A stretch of DNA of 64,000 bases from Sporobacter sp963677825 (GCA_963677825.2 CAXXEF010000001.1:1674001-1738000), one strand, 5' to 3'. Shown: positions 38,640 through 47,708, counted from the first letter of the stretch. A program made the numbers and translations. The notes: generated by a model from the sequence alone, not told the origin.

Positions 38640-40531
38640 ATCCGTTTAAAGCTCTTGTCGAGCTGTGTTTTCGTCAGCTCGACGGCGACCGGCCGCCCGT
38701 GCGGACAGTAGCGCACCGCGCCGGACATGACCGCCTCAATCAGCTTTTCCATCTCCATCGGCTCCGACGATTTACCGGCCTTGATTGCCGCCTTGCAGGC
38801 GATGGTGTGCTTGAGCGCATCGGTGAGCGTGCCGCTGTCGGCGCTGCCACCGAGGCGGAGCGTCTCGGCCAGCTCGCCGAGCGTCGCGTCGGCGTCACCG
38901 AGCGCGATCACCTCCGGCACGCGACGGACGGCCACGGCCGTGTCGCTCATAGCGTCGAGCTCAAAGCCGAGCCCCTCGAGCGTTTCGCTGTGCTCCAGGA
39001 GCAGCGCCACGTCCCGCCGGCCGACTTCGACGACGAGCGGCTGGAGGAGCGTTTGTGACATGATCACTTGTTTTTCGCTCTTAAGTCTGTCAAAATGAAC
39101 GCGTTCATGCGCGGCATGCTTGTCGATCAGCCACAGGCTCTCGCCGCGCTCGACGAGGATGTACGTCCCCAGCGTCTCCCCGACGAGCCGGTACGGCTTG
39201 TCCTGCGCTGCCGCTGATTCTGCCGCTTCCGTCGCAACTTCAAATGCGCCCGCTTCTTCGTCCGTCAAGGCCGACGCCAGCGCGCCGGAGCGATATGTGA
39301 CGGCGGCGTTTTGACGCACCGGCGGATACGAGATCCGCTCTGTGTCCGCCGGCGCGCCGCTGATAAAGATGCGCGCGTCTTTATTCGGCGCGGACGAGGT
39401 TTTGTCCGTCGCTGGGGTTTCCCTATTCGGCGTAAAAAGGCTCGGCTGGCTGACGGTCGGCTGTTTCTCTGTCGTCGAACGCGGTGATGCATCCGCGATC
39501 ATTTTTTTCGTCGCAGGTGACACGCCGAGCTGCGGTGCACTGTCGCCCTGTTCAAGCGCGCCGAGCGCCGCATAATAGACGGCCGAGAACACCTGACGCT
39601 CATGGACAAATTTCACTTCTGTTTTCGCCGGATGGACGTTCACGTCCACGTCCGACGCACGCAGGGTAATGTATAAAACGCAGGCCGGAAACCGGCCCGT
39701 AAACAGCGTGTTGCGATAGGCCTGCTCTAGCGCAGCCTGCAGCGTTTTCGATTTGACTGCGCGGCCGTTGACAAAAAAGTATTGATAGCTTCTGTTGCCG
39801 CGCGCAGCGGACGGCGCGCAGACATAGCCCTTGACCGATACGGTCTCGTCAGACGATTGCGCCGTCAACAGCCCTGCTGCAAAATCGCGGCCGAACAGGC
39901 TGTAAACGCACGAATCGAGGCGACCGTCGCCGGGGGTGTGAAGTTCCTCTTTGCCGTCTTTAATATACCGGACGGACACTTCCGGGTGCGACAGCGCGAT
40001 CGACTGCACCAGCGCGGACACGGCAGCGCTCTCAGCACGGTCGGTTTTCATAAACTTGAGCCGCGCAGGCGTGTTATAAAACAAATCGCGCACGACCATC
40101 GTCGTGCCCTCGGGGCAGCCGGCGCTTACGCGATTCGTGACGACGCCGCCCTCGACGGATACGCTCGTCCCCTCGTCGGCACCGCGTGTGCGCGTGAGCA
40201 GCTCAACACGTGAAACCGCCGAGATGGCCGCCAGCGCCTCGCCGCGAAAGCCGAGTGTTGCGATGGCTTCCAGCCCCTTTTCGTCGCGCAGCTTACTTGT
40301 CGCGTGGCGCAAAAATGCCGTCTCGGCATCGTCGGGGGCGATACCGCCGCCGTTATCGGTGACGCGCATATACGTCATGCCGCCGTTTTTTATTTCAACC
40401 GTTACAGCCGTCGCACCGGCATCGATGGCGTTTTCCACCAATTCCTTGATCACCGAAGCGGGCCGCTCAACGACTTCGCCCGCGGCGATCATATCGGCGA
40501 CGTGCGGCGCCAGGAGCAAAATGCTAGCCAA
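38636..40531 (-). CDS. mutL: DNA mismatch repair protein MutL
   Basis: Links mismatch recognition to excision. The 631-aa protein has the GHKL ATPase motifs VADMIAAGEVVERPASVIKELVENAIDA, TDNGGGI and GFRGEALAAISAV. The C-terminal domain carries DKHAAHERVHFD, close to the endonuclease motif D-Q-H-A-x2-E-x4-E but with K for Q and D for the last E, and CPHGRP. The TTG at 40531 (MASILLLAPHV) has AAGGA 9 nt upstream and fits the usual N terminus better than the GTG at 40537. Confidence 0.95.
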   Translation of the reverse strand: MASILLLAPHVADMIAAGEVVERPASVIKELVENAIDAGATAVTVEIKNGGMTYMRVTDNGGGIAPDDAETAFLRHATSKLRDEKGLEAIATLGFRGEALAAISAVSRVELLTRTRGADEGTSVSVEGGVVTNRVSAGCPEGTTMVVRDLFYNTPARLKFMKTDRAESAAVSALVQSIALSHPEVSVRYIKDGKEELHTPGDGRLDSCVYSLFGRDFAAGLLTAQSSDETVSVKGYVCAPSAARGNRSYQYFFVNGRAVKSKTLQAALEQAYRNTLFTGRFPACVLYITLRASDVDVNVHPAKTEVKFVHERQVFSAVYYAALGALEQGDSAPQLGVSPATKKMIADASPRSTTEKQPTVSQPSLFTPNRETPATDKTSSAPNKDARIFISGAPADTERISYPPVRQNAAVTYRSGALASALTDEEAGAFEVATEAAESAAAQDKPYRLVGETLGTYILVERGESLWLIDKHAAHERVHFDRLKSEKQVIMSQTLLQPLVVEVGRRDVALLLEHSETLEGLGFELDAMSDTAVAVRRVPEVIALGDADATLGELAETLRLGGSADSGTLTDALKHTIACKAAIKAGKSSEPMEMEKLIEAVMSGAVRYCPHGRPVAVELTKTQLDKSFKRI

Positions 40532-40564
40532 AATCACCAGTCCTTCATTATGCGTGGGGGGCGT

Positions 40565-41629
40565 TTACAGATACATCAGCGGCAGGCCCTTGACGTTGAC
40601 GGGGTCCACGTCCATAATCACCGAGTCGCCGACGGAGCAGTCAATATTCGTCACGTCTAAAATCGTGTGCAGCATCCCGACGTTGCCGAGCACCCACGCG
40701 CGCTGGCCGTTTACTTTGACGGACAGCTTGCGCCGCAGGCTCTTAAAAAACTCAATCCAGCTGCGCTCGCTGTGGTGGCGGTCGACGCCGAAGCCGTGGT
40801 AGTACCCGACGGACAGCACGGCGATCTTCGTCGGCTTTTTTGTGACGTAGCCGCGGTCGCCGCCGACGCGGTGACCCTTTGGAAACCAGCCGACCTCTTC
40901 AATGCCGGCTTCGATATATCCCACGCGCCCGAGCGCCTCGGGCCGCTTGCCCGGCAGCCGGCCGGACAGCGCCGTATCGACGCGCACGGCGTCCATGCGT
41001 CCGAAGTCGTATTTAAACAGCGCCGCGGAATCGCACGCGTGCGCGACGCCCGGCTCAAAGCCGAGGTCGGTAATCTTGTCCAGCACATCGTTGAAGGTGT
41101 GGAACTGCGAGAGCGTCAGTTTCTTGCTGCGCCAGGACGCCGCATAAGACGTAAACATCCCGATCACGACGAGGTTGGACATATATTTGTAGATGGCCGC
41201 CATCTTGTCGATCTCCGTGGTCAAAAAGCCGTAGCGCCCCAGCCCCGTATCGACCTTGATCTGAACCTCCGCGAGCGTCTTTCTCGCTTCGGCGGTGCCG
41301 TTGAGCGCGACGGCGGCATCATACGAGCCGACGGTGCAAATGACGCGCAGGTCGATGAGCTCCGCAAGCTCGTCCGGGTCGGCCGTGCTGCGCAGCATCA
41401 TGATCTTTTCTTCGATGAAGCCGTTCTCGCGTAAGTATTTGGCATCTCTGGGGTCGGACACGGCGAACGAACGCACGCCATCGTCACGCAGGAGCTTGGC
41501 GGTTTCAAGCAAACCCATACCGCAGGCGTTGGCGCTCAGGTCGGCATAAATCGCCGCGCCCTCCGCCCGTTCCTTGATTGCTTTGAGGTTGTTTCTGATA
41601 ACACGCCTGTCAATGACCAGATATTTCAT
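40565..41629 (-). CDS. Alanine racemase-fold protein without the PLP lysine
   Basis: A 354-aa protein with the two-domain layout of alanine racemase: an N-terminal barrel from YLVIDRRVIRNNLKAIKERA and a C-terminal beta domain. Where Alr has V-K-A-(N/D)-A-Y-G-H-G with the PLP lysine, this protein has DLSANACGMG, so Lys is Ser, Tyr is Cys and His is Met. The second catalytic region, normally I-G-Y-A-D-G, reads VGYYHGFG and keeps its Tyr. The C-terminal G-x-x-x-M-D block reads GNVGML, losing the Asp. It cannot form the usual internal aldimine. GGAGG precedes the ATG at 41629. First gene of the run alr-like, mutL, miaA. Role unknown; sensing or binding is possible. Confidence 0.85.
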   Translation of the reverse strand: MKYLVIDRRVIRNNLKAIKERAEGAAIYADLSANACGMGLLETAKLLRDDGVRSFAVSDPRDAKYLRENGFIEEKIMMLRSTADPDELAELIDLRVICTVGSYDAAVALNGTAEARKTLAEVQIKVDTGLGRYGFLTTEIDKMAAIYKYMSNLVVIGMFTSYAASWRSKKLTLSQFHTFNDVLDKITDLGFEPGVAHACDSAALFKYDFGRMDAVRVDTALSGRLPGKRPEALGRVGYIEAGIEEVGWFPKGHRVGGDRGYVTKKPTKIAVLSVGYYHGFGVDRHHSERSWIEFFKSLRRKLSVKVNGQRAWVLGNVGMLHTILDVTNIDCSVGDSVIMDVDPVNVKGLPLMYL

Positions 41630-41682
41630 GTAAGACCTCCTAAGCTCTTTCCCCACGTACCTTTGTCTGTCGATTATACATT

Positions 41683-41718
41683 ATTTACATTGTAAATTCT
41701 ACAGCTAAATGTTAAAAT
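41683..41718 (+). promoter_or_regulatory. miaB promoter with a palindrome over the -35 box
   Basis: TTGTAA (41690-41695), 17 nt and TAAAAT (41713-41718). The perfect palindrome ATTTAC-ATT-GTAAAT (41683-41697) covers the -35 box and could be an operator. The region is shared with the divergent alr-like gene, so both could be controlled from it. Confidence 0.65.
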
Positions 41719-41776
41719 AACGGCGGTCGGAAGCCGGCTACGCTTCCACTTATCTTATTTAAAGGAGTCCAGGCGA

Positions 41777-43183
41777 TTGACGAACGCGCAAGTCCCCCAA
41801 CCCGAAATCACCAATCAGCTGCGCGTCATCGCGCGCCTTCGGGACGAAAACAGTAAAAAGCCGCGCACGCCGCTGGCTTATGTGGACACCTTCGGCTGCC
41901 AGCAAAACGAGGCCGACAGCCAGACTTTACGCGGTATGCTCCGCGACATGGGCTACGATATGACCGGCGACGAAAACGACGCCGACGTCATCGTGATCAA
42001 TACCTGCGCCGTGCGCGAGCACGCTGAGCAGCGCATTTTCGGCAACATCGGCGCACTGGTGCACCCCAAGCGCGCCGACCCCAATAAAATCATCGCCGTG
42101 TGCGGCTGTATGGTGCAGCAGCCCGCGGCTGCCGATAAAATCAAGCAGTCTTACCGGCACGTCGACATCGTCTTCGGGCCGCAGGCGCTATGGCGCTTCC
42201 CCGAGCTGCTCGAGCGCGCACTTGACGGACGCCGACGCGTCTTCTCTGTCGCGGACGAGCCCGGCGCCATCGCGGAGGGCCTGCCCGTTTTACGAGACGG
42301 ACGAATTAAGGCGTGGCTGTCGGTCATGTACGGCTGCAACAATTTCTGCTCGTACTGCATCGTGCCGTACGTCCGTGGCCGAGAGCGCAGCCGCGCGCCG
42401 GCGGCGATCTTCACCGACGCCCAAACGCTCGTACAAGAGGGCTTTAAAGACATCACGCTTCTGGGTCAGAACGTCAATTCCTACGGTAACGACCTCGACG
42501 AAGCCGTCGATTTTTCCGATATACTACAGCGCATCAACGGTCTGGACGGCGAATTTCTCATCCGCTTTATGACCAGTCACCCCAAAGACGCTTCCGAGCG
42601 GCTGTTTAAAACGATGGCCGATTGCGATAAAGTCGCCCGGCACCTCCACCTGCCGTTTCAGGCCGGGAGCGACCGCGTGCTCGCGGCAATGAACCGGGGG
42701 TATACGCGCGCGCAGTACCTTGAGCTGGTCGACATGGCGCGGCGCTATATGCCCGACATCGTGCTCACAAGCGACGTCATCGTCGGATTCCCCGGCGAGA
42801 CCGCCGAAGAGTTTGAAGACACGATGACCGTACTTCGAAAAGCGCGGTTCGACGCGCTGTTTACCTTCATTTACTCGCCGCGCGGCGGCACGCCGGCCGC
42901 CGAGATGGACGACCTCGTCCCGCGGTCTGAAAAGCAGGTTTGGTTCGATGCCCTCGTCAGTCTGCAAAACGAGATTTCCGCCGAGCGCCACGCGCGCTGG
43001 GTCGGGCAGACGCTGCGTGTGCTCGTCGACGGCACGGCGGACAATCCCGAGTATCCGCTTACGGCGCGCACCAACGGCGGGCGGCTCGTCCGCCTCAAGG
43101 GCGACGCGTCAACCGTCGGCACGTATCAGGATGCCGATATTACAAACAGTATTACCTGGGCCCTGTACGGGGCTCTTTCATAG
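41777..43183 (+). CDS. miaB: tRNA-2-methylthio-N6-dimethylallyladenosine synthase
   Basis: A radical-SAM enzyme that adds a methylthio group to i6A37 of tRNA. The 468-aa protein has the N-terminal UPF0004 domain with three cluster cysteines (DTFGCQQNEAD, INTCAVREHAE, VCGCMVQQ). The radical-SAM motif is YGCNNFCSYCIVP (C-x3-C-x2-C) and a C-terminal TRAM domain starts near residue 395. Translation begins at a TTG with AAAGGAG upstream. Works downstream of MiaA, encoded nearby. Confidence 0.96.
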   Translation: MTNAQVPQPEITNQLRVIARLRDENSKKPRTPLAYVDTFGCQQNEADSQTLRGMLRDMGYDMTGDENDADVIVINTCAVREHAEQRIFGNIGALVHPKRADPNKIIAVCGCMVQQPAAADKIKQSYRHVDIVFGPQALWRFPELLERALDGRRRVFSVADEPGAIAEGLPVLRDGRIKAWLSVMYGCNNFCSYCIVPYVRGRERSRAPAAIFTDAQTLVQEGFKDITLLGQNVNSYGNDLDEAVDFSDILQRINGLDGEFLIRFMTSHPKDASERLFKTMADCDKVARHLHLPFQAGSDRVLAAMNRGYTRAQYLELVDMARRYMPDIVLTSDVIVGFPGETAEEFEDTMTVLRKARFDALFTFIYSPRGGTPAAEMDDLVPRSEKQVWFDALVSLQNEISAERHARWVGQTLRVLVDGTADNPEYPLTARTNGGRLVRLKGDASTVGTYQDADITNSITWALYGALS

Positions 43184-43205
43184 AAATAACAAAGGAGTTG
43201 TATTG

Positions 43206-44753
43206 ATGTCTCCAAAAGTCAAGTTTTTCCGTTCCGGCAAGCTGCTGTGTGAGGCCAAGGCCGTTGCCGGCGAAACAATCTACGAACGTATTAAAGCCGA
43301 GGACATTTTCATTGAAGCGCCCTGCGGCGGCCGCGGCCGATGCGGCAAATGCCTTGTCCAACTGGCGCCGGGCGGCGAAAAAGTCAAGGCCTGCCAGACA
43401 AAAATTACAGACGATGTGGAAGTTTATCTGCCTGCCGAGATGGAAATGACAATCGCCGGCACTGACTTCAAGAGCCAAGGCGCTAAATTCACCGGGCCCC
43501 TCGGCGTCGCTGTCGACATTGGCACGACGACCGTCGTCGCGCACCTGACAGACATCCCGACGTGTACGCGTCTAGCGACCGCCAGCGGCGTCAACGCCCA
43601 GCGCCCGTACGGCGCGGACGTCATCAGCCGTATCCAGTACTGCGCCGAATTCGGCCACGAGACGCTGACGCGCCTTATTCAGGAACAGCTCGGCGAGCTG
43701 ATTGCCGAAGCGTGCAAGAAAGTCGGCGCGAGCCCAACGGATGTCAAGTATATCTCGATCGCCGGCAACACCATCATGGAACATCTGGCCGCGGGCTTGT
43801 CGCCTGTGGCGATGGGCGTCGCGCCGTTTAGCCCCATCACGCTTTTCGGCGATGAGCACCCGGCCGATCCCGACTTCGGCGTCGCCGAGGACGCGGTCGT
43901 CTACTTCGCGCCGTGCGTGTATTCTTACGTCGGCGGCGACATCACGGCCGGTATGCTCGCGTCCGACCTTGAAAACCAGCCCGACCCGACCGTCTACATT
44001 GACATCGGTACCAACGGTGAGCTGGCGCTCAAGCACGGCGACAAATACTACTGCTGCGCCACGGCTGCGGGCCCCGCGTTCGAGGGCGCTGAGATCGCCA
44101 AAGGCATGGCTGCCATCAGCGGCGCGATCAGTCACGTCAAATGGGGCGATAACGGCCTGGAGCTGACAATCATAGGCGGCGTCGCCCCGACAGGGCTGTG
44201 CGGCTCCGGCCTCATGGACGCGCTGGCTGTACTTGTCGAAACAGGCGCTGTAGACGACACAGGCCGCCTGCTGGACGCCGACGAACTGGACCACGGCATC
44301 TCAACGTATCTTGGTAAACGCGAGGGCGTTAACGTCTTCTGGCTTTCCGAGGAGAACGATGTGTATATGATCCCGGCCGATGTCCGCAAGCTTCAGCTGG
44401 CCAAGGCGGCTATTGCCGCCGGCGTACAGACGCTGCTGCACACAGCCGGGTTATCGATGTATGACATTCGGTCGTTTTTGCTGGCCGGCGGCTTCGGCAG
44501 CTATATCGATCAAAAGAGCGCGGCGACGATCGGCTTGTTCCCGAAATGCTTCCTGCCGTTCTCACGCACAATGGGCAACACCGCCGGCGAGGGCGCGGCG
44601 CTGGCACTTTGCACGCAAAAAGCGCGGGACGATCTGCAGAAGATGATGGATCACTTTGAAGTCGTCGAACTGTCGACAAGCAAGGTGTTTAACGAACAGT
44701 TTATCGAGCAGATGATGTTCGAGGAGTGCACGGAGGACGTACAGTCGTCATGA
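43206..44753 (+). CDS. RACo-like ATP-dependent corrinoid activator (ASKHA domain, 2Fe-2S)
   Basis: Members of this family use ATP and a 2Fe-2S cluster to reduce the inactive Co(II) form of corrinoid proteins. The 515-aa protein starts with a ferredoxin domain (APCGGRGRCGKCLVQ then ACQTKI). The ASKHA actin-like fold follows with phosphate loops VAVDIGTTTVVAHL and YIDIGTNGELAL, and the C-terminal LLAGGFGSYID. Start is the ATG at 43206 behind AAAGGAG, after the miaB stop. The next gene, a Cys-rich DUF2284 protein, overlaps it by 4 nt. No corrinoid protein or methyltransferase gene is in the window, so its client is elsewhere. Confidence 0.9.
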   Translation: MSPKVKFFRSGKLLCEAKAVAGETIYERIKAEDIFIEAPCGGRGRCGKCLVQLAPGGEKVKACQTKITDDVEVYLPAEMEMTIAGTDFKSQGAKFTGPLGVAVDIGTTTVVAHLTDIPTCTRLATASGVNAQRPYGADVISRIQYCAEFGHETLTRLIQEQLGELIAEACKKVGASPTDVKYISIAGNTIMEHLAAGLSPVAMGVAPFSPITLFGDEHPADPDFGVAEDAVVYFAPCVYSYVGGDITAGMLASDLENQPDPTVYIDIGTNGELALKHGDKYYCCATAAGPAFEGAEIAKGMAAISGAISHVKWGDNGLELTIIGGVAPTGLCGSGLMDALAVLVETGAVDDTGRLLDADELDHGISTYLGKREGVNVFWLSEENDVYMIPADVRKLQLAKAAIAAGVQTLLHTAGLSMYDIRSFLLAGGFGSYIDQKSAATIGLFPKCFLPFSRTMGNTAGEGAALALCTQKARDDLQKMMDHFEVVELSTSKVFNEQFIEQMMFEECTEDVQSS

Positions 44754-45292
44754 TTGATTACGACGCTTTAATCCAAAAAGCCAAAGACTGCGGCTTCACG
44801 ACGGCCGGTCCGCTTGACGTCTCGACACTCGCGTTCCTGCCGGAGGTGCGCGACATGTGCGCGTCCGACCGCTGCCAGAGCTATGATAAGTCGTGGGCGT
44901 GCCCGCCCGCGTGCGGCTCGCTCGACGAGATGCGCGCCAAGGTTAAAGAGTTCTCCTACGGTCTGCTCGTGCAGACGATCGGCGAGCTGGAAGACAACAT
45001 GGACTGGGATAACATGATGCTTGCAGCAAAGTCGCAGTCGGAGAGCTTCGAGTGCTTGTGGGACGAACTGATAAAAGATTATCCCGGCGTACTTGGTATG
45101 AGCACCGGCACCTGCACACGGTGCACGCCGTGCACGTACGTCGAAGGCAAGCCCTGCCGCTTCCCTGATCGCCTTGTGTACTCTATGGAGGCCTGCGGCC
45201 TGCTCGTCAGCCGTGTATGCACCGACAACGGCCTCAAATACAATAACGGCCCGAACACCGTAACGTATACGGCCTGCTTCTTGTTCAAATAA
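44750..45292 (+). CDS. DUF2284 family Cys-rich metal-binding protein
   Basis: A 180-aa soluble protein with ten or more cysteines in two groups, CASDRCQSYDKSWACPPACG (residues 38-57) and CTRCTPCTYVEGKPCRFP, plus single Cys near the C terminus. This is the DUF2284 pattern, predicted to hold Fe-S clusters or a metal. The ATG overlaps the RACo-like stop (ATGA), so the two proteins are made together and probably act on the same corrinoid or metal centre. Confidence 0.88.
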   Translation: MIDYDALIQKAKDCGFTTAGPLDVSTLAFLPEVRDMCASDRCQSYDKSWACPPACGSLDEMRAKVKEFSYGLLVQTIGELEDNMDWDNMMLAAKSQSESFECLWDELIKDYPGVLGMSTGTCTRCTPCTYVEGKPCRFPDRLVYSMEACGLLVSRVCTDNGLKYNNGPNTVTYTACFLFK

Positions 45293-45324
45293 CAGGGCCG
45301 TCACCTTAGACAGGAAGTGATCTT

Positions 45325-45741
45325 CTGGACATACGCCTGATGACGACCGGCGATTACGACGCCGTAATTAACCTGTGGCGTGAGACGCCCGGCATCGGGA
45401 TCAATGACTATGACGATTCCCTTGCGGGTATCCGTAAATATCTTGAGCGCAACCCCTCGTCCTGCTTCGTCGCCGAGGACGGCGGCCGGCTTGCCGGTAC
45501 GATCCTCAGCGGTCATGACGGACGCCGCGGCTTAATTTATCATCTAGCCGTCCACACGGACGCGTGGCGGCGCGGTATCGGCCGCGCGCTTGTCGAGGCG
45601 TCGCTGGACGCGCTGCGGCGCGAAGGCATCGCTAAAGCCATGCTCGTTGTGCTCAGTAACAACGAGACCGGCCAGCAGTTCTGGGAGAGCCTTGGCTTCA
45701 TTATCCGGGACGATATCGTGCTCCGAAGCACCGTCCTGTAA
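45325..45741 (+). CDS. GNAT family N-acetyltransferase
   Basis: A small acetyl-CoA-dependent acetyltransferase. The core has IYHLAVHTDAWRRGIGRALVEASL, containing the acetyl-CoA loop R-R-G-I-G-R-A, and the C-terminal FWESLGFIIRDD. The first ATG is at 45340, but the family's first strand needs the residues just before it. An in-frame CTG at 45325 (LDIRLMTTGDYDAV), with AGGA 9 nt upstream, gives a complete 138-aa domain, so a CTG start is likely. Substrate unknown. Confidence 0.85.
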   Translation: MDIRLMTTGDYDAVINLWRETPGIGINDYDDSLAGIRKYLERNPSSCFVAEDGGRLAGTILSGHDGRRGLIYHLAVHTDAWRRGIGRALVEASLDALRREGIAKAMLVVLSNNETGQQFWESLGFIIRDDIVLRSTVL

Positions 45742-45750
45742 AAGAATATG

Positions 45751-45777
45751 AAAAGCCCGCCTTACGGCGGGCTTTTT
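45751..45777. terminator. Bidirectional terminator
   Basis: AAAAGCCCGCC/GGCGGGCTTTTTT with loop TTAC lies between the convergent GNAT gene and the small membrane protein gene. Confidence 0.94.
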
Positions 45778-45779
45778 TG

Positions 45780-46079
45780 CTATTTAGACTCGTCGGACGG
45801 CGGTGTATCGTCGTCCTGCGGCGGTGCGGTGTCATCCGGATCATCCGCCGTGTCCGGCTTGCCGGCTGGCGGCTTCTTCCGGTCGAAAAACGACAGCACC
45901 ACAGACGCGAGCAGAAGCCCGATCGCCGTGTAAATGAGCGCGCGGTTATCCGTCAGCGGGCATGCACCGGCTGGCAGCGTACTGCGCAGGCGAATCGTTT
46001 GGATCAGCACGTACGCAGCAATGCCGCCGCCGGCAATCAATGTAATGTTGCTGAGCCAGTTTATGGGTGATCGTTTCAT
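45780..46079 (-). CDS. Small membrane protein, hypothetical
   Basis: A 99-aa protein with two membrane helices (about residues 9-28, ITLIAGGGIAAYVLIQTI, and 46-65, ALIYTAIGLLLASVVLSFF) and an acidic, Pro/Asp-rich tail (DDPDDTAPPQDDD). AAAAGGA lies before the ATG. No family recognised. It ends at the terminator shared with the GNAT gene. Confidence 0.72.
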   Translation of the reverse strand: MKRSPINWLSNITLIAGGGIAAYVLIQTIRLRSTLPAGACPLTDNRALIYTAIGLLLASVVLSFFDRKKPPAGKPDTADDPDDTAPPQDDDTPPSDESK

Positions 46080-46178
46080 TTTTAAATCCTTTTCTGTGTC
46101 AAGCCTGGTATGTTTTTATCTGCCAGCACACGGGCGTTGCAAATTCGCAGGCCGTTTCAACAATAATCTACAGAGCCT

Positions 46179-46649
46179 CTATTGAATCTCAACCATATAA
46201 TAAGCCAGATGTATTGAGCCCGGGAATCTTTCTGCGCAGCATATAAACAGTTTGTTTTTAAGCACACTTAAGCTTTCATCATAGATCTCAAACGTCGGTT
46301 TTGTGCAGCAGTAATAGACCTCCGCGGGCGCAATTTCGCCCGATAGCACCGTTTTTATGTATTCCGGCGGAACGGTGCGGATGCCGTCATTTTGAATGTA
46401 GAAGCTTCTGCCGTCGTCGAGCCGGACGCCATACCGCGCCGACAATTCCGCCCGGCCGTCCGGTCGCACGACCTGACTGTCCACGCCGTCCGGCAGTATC
46501 TTGCCATTAAACGGCAGCGCAGCACCGGCTATTTCGCCGTCTAAAATCGCAATCAGCTGACGCCGCCCAGACACATCGTCTTGACCGATAAATGTCGGTT
46601 TACCGACCGTTGCAGTAACATCAAACGCTTTGATTAAGAGAGGCTCCAT
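46179..46649 (-). CDS. DUF3237 family protein
   Basis: A 156-aa soluble beta-barrel protein. Residues fit the DUF3237 pattern: GRRQLIAILDGEIAGAALPFNGKILPDGVD, RPDGRAELSARYGVRLDDG and YIQNDGIR. The ATG at 46649 has AAGGAG 8 nt upstream. Function of the family is not established. It stands alone, with gaps on both sides that show no gene (46080-46178 and 46650-46857). Confidence 0.82.
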   Translation of the reverse strand: MEPLLIKAFDVTATVGKPTFIGQDDVSGRRQLIAILDGEIAGAALPFNGKILPDGVDSQVVRPDGRAELSARYGVRLDDGRSFYIQNDGIRTVPPEYIKTVLSGEIAPAEVYYCCTKPTFEIYDESLSVLKNKLFICCAERFPGSIHLAYYMVEIQ

Positions 46650-46857
46650 CACACATTCTCCTTCAAGCAAGAATCGTCGCCAGCTTGTTTATTATATCGT
46701 ATCACTCGGCATTTTTAAAGCCTTGCCTTCGCACTGTTTGGCTTTCATGCTGAAGACTATCCCCCGTCAATTATCCACACGCCAGCATCGAACCGATAAG
46801 GGTGACCGTTTTTTAAATTATCGTTACCATTGACCAAGGAGCTGTTCGGCCTTCTCC

Positions 46858-47481
46858 TCACTTGTTTTCCCACTCGCTTAATCTGGTTCGAGCACGTTGT
46901 ATGAGGTTTTCATCAGAGAAATCATATCGTTCCATGAATGGATCATTTCGAATTTCTTTTGGTACGACAACGGGATTGTCTATAACGTTTTGGAGCATTT
47001 TGAACGCGTATTGCTTAACTTTTTCATTTACCAACGGATCTTTTGGTTTGCAGTAACTATATCCTTTCACACCTATTAACAATACTTCTGCAAACAAAAT
47101 CTTCGAAAAAGAATCCAATCTATAATTGTTCCTAACTGCAAATTCCAACATATATTGCAACGGTTCTGAACTGCAACAACGTTCTCCGATTGTAAGCGCA
47201 TAGTCATAAAATAGTGAATGTAAGCTGACCATGCTACTTTCCTTCTCCATTTGCACCTTAAGATCAGCCTGATACTCCGCCATCCACTTATGCTCCAATT
47301 CGACCGGGACATTTTTAGCCTTGTAGTCGTCGTATTTATTCTCACCTTCTCTAGCCATAAAGAATCCTATACCGTGGTATTTTAGGAAAAATTTTCTCTC
47401 TTTTTGATAGTCTTCTTCTCTATATTCAATTTTGCTTCTCTCCGACTTGGGAGAGTTCTTTTTGAAAAACCGAAATGGCAT
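46858..47481 (-). CDS. Hypothetical protein, AT-rich
   Basis: A 207-aa, charged, mostly helical soluble protein starting MPFRFFKKNSPKSERSK. AGGAG precedes the ATG. No recognised motif, signal peptide or membrane segment. Its low GC content and its place next to the first tRNA-Trp remnant suggest that it arrived by transfer. Nothing indicates a function. Confidence 0.7.
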   Translation of the reverse strand: MPFRFFKKNSPKSERSKIEYREEDYQKERKFFLKYHGIGFFMAREGENKYDDYKAKNVPVELEHKWMAEYQADLKVQMEKESSMVSLHSLFYDYALTIGERCCSSEPLQYMLEFAVRNNYRLDSFSKILFAEVLLIGVKGYSYCKPKDPLVNEKVKQYAFKMLQNVIDNPVVVPKEIRNDPFMERYDFSDENLIQRARTRLSEWENK

Positions 47482-47645
47482 AAAATCATCTCCTATTTCC
47501 TATTATATCACGTGCCATACAGTACCATCTTGTACAAATCTGTACCCTAGTTGAATTATGAGACTTATATTCGCTTAAAAAGCCTGTCGCTGTATTCGGA
47601 AAAGTTCAGCATTTGTCAACTGCCAGTTCAGCAAGAACAAACAAA

Positions 47646-47708
47646 AGCCTGTAACCATTGCGGTTACAGGCTATTCATCTGGCAGGGGGCAGAAGGATTT
47701 AAATTCCA
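47646..47708 (-). repeat. Decayed tRNA-Trp 3' end plus terminator (remnant A)
   Basis: On the minus strand the acceptor and T-arm end of a tRNA (47708-47680, ending ...CTGCCA with one extra G) is followed by the hairpin AGCCTGTAACC/GGTTACAGGCT (47672-47646). It matches remnants B and C but keeps only about 29 nt of tRNA and has changes in the T loop, so it is the most decayed of the three. The rest of 47482-47780 shows no gene. Confidence 0.75.
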
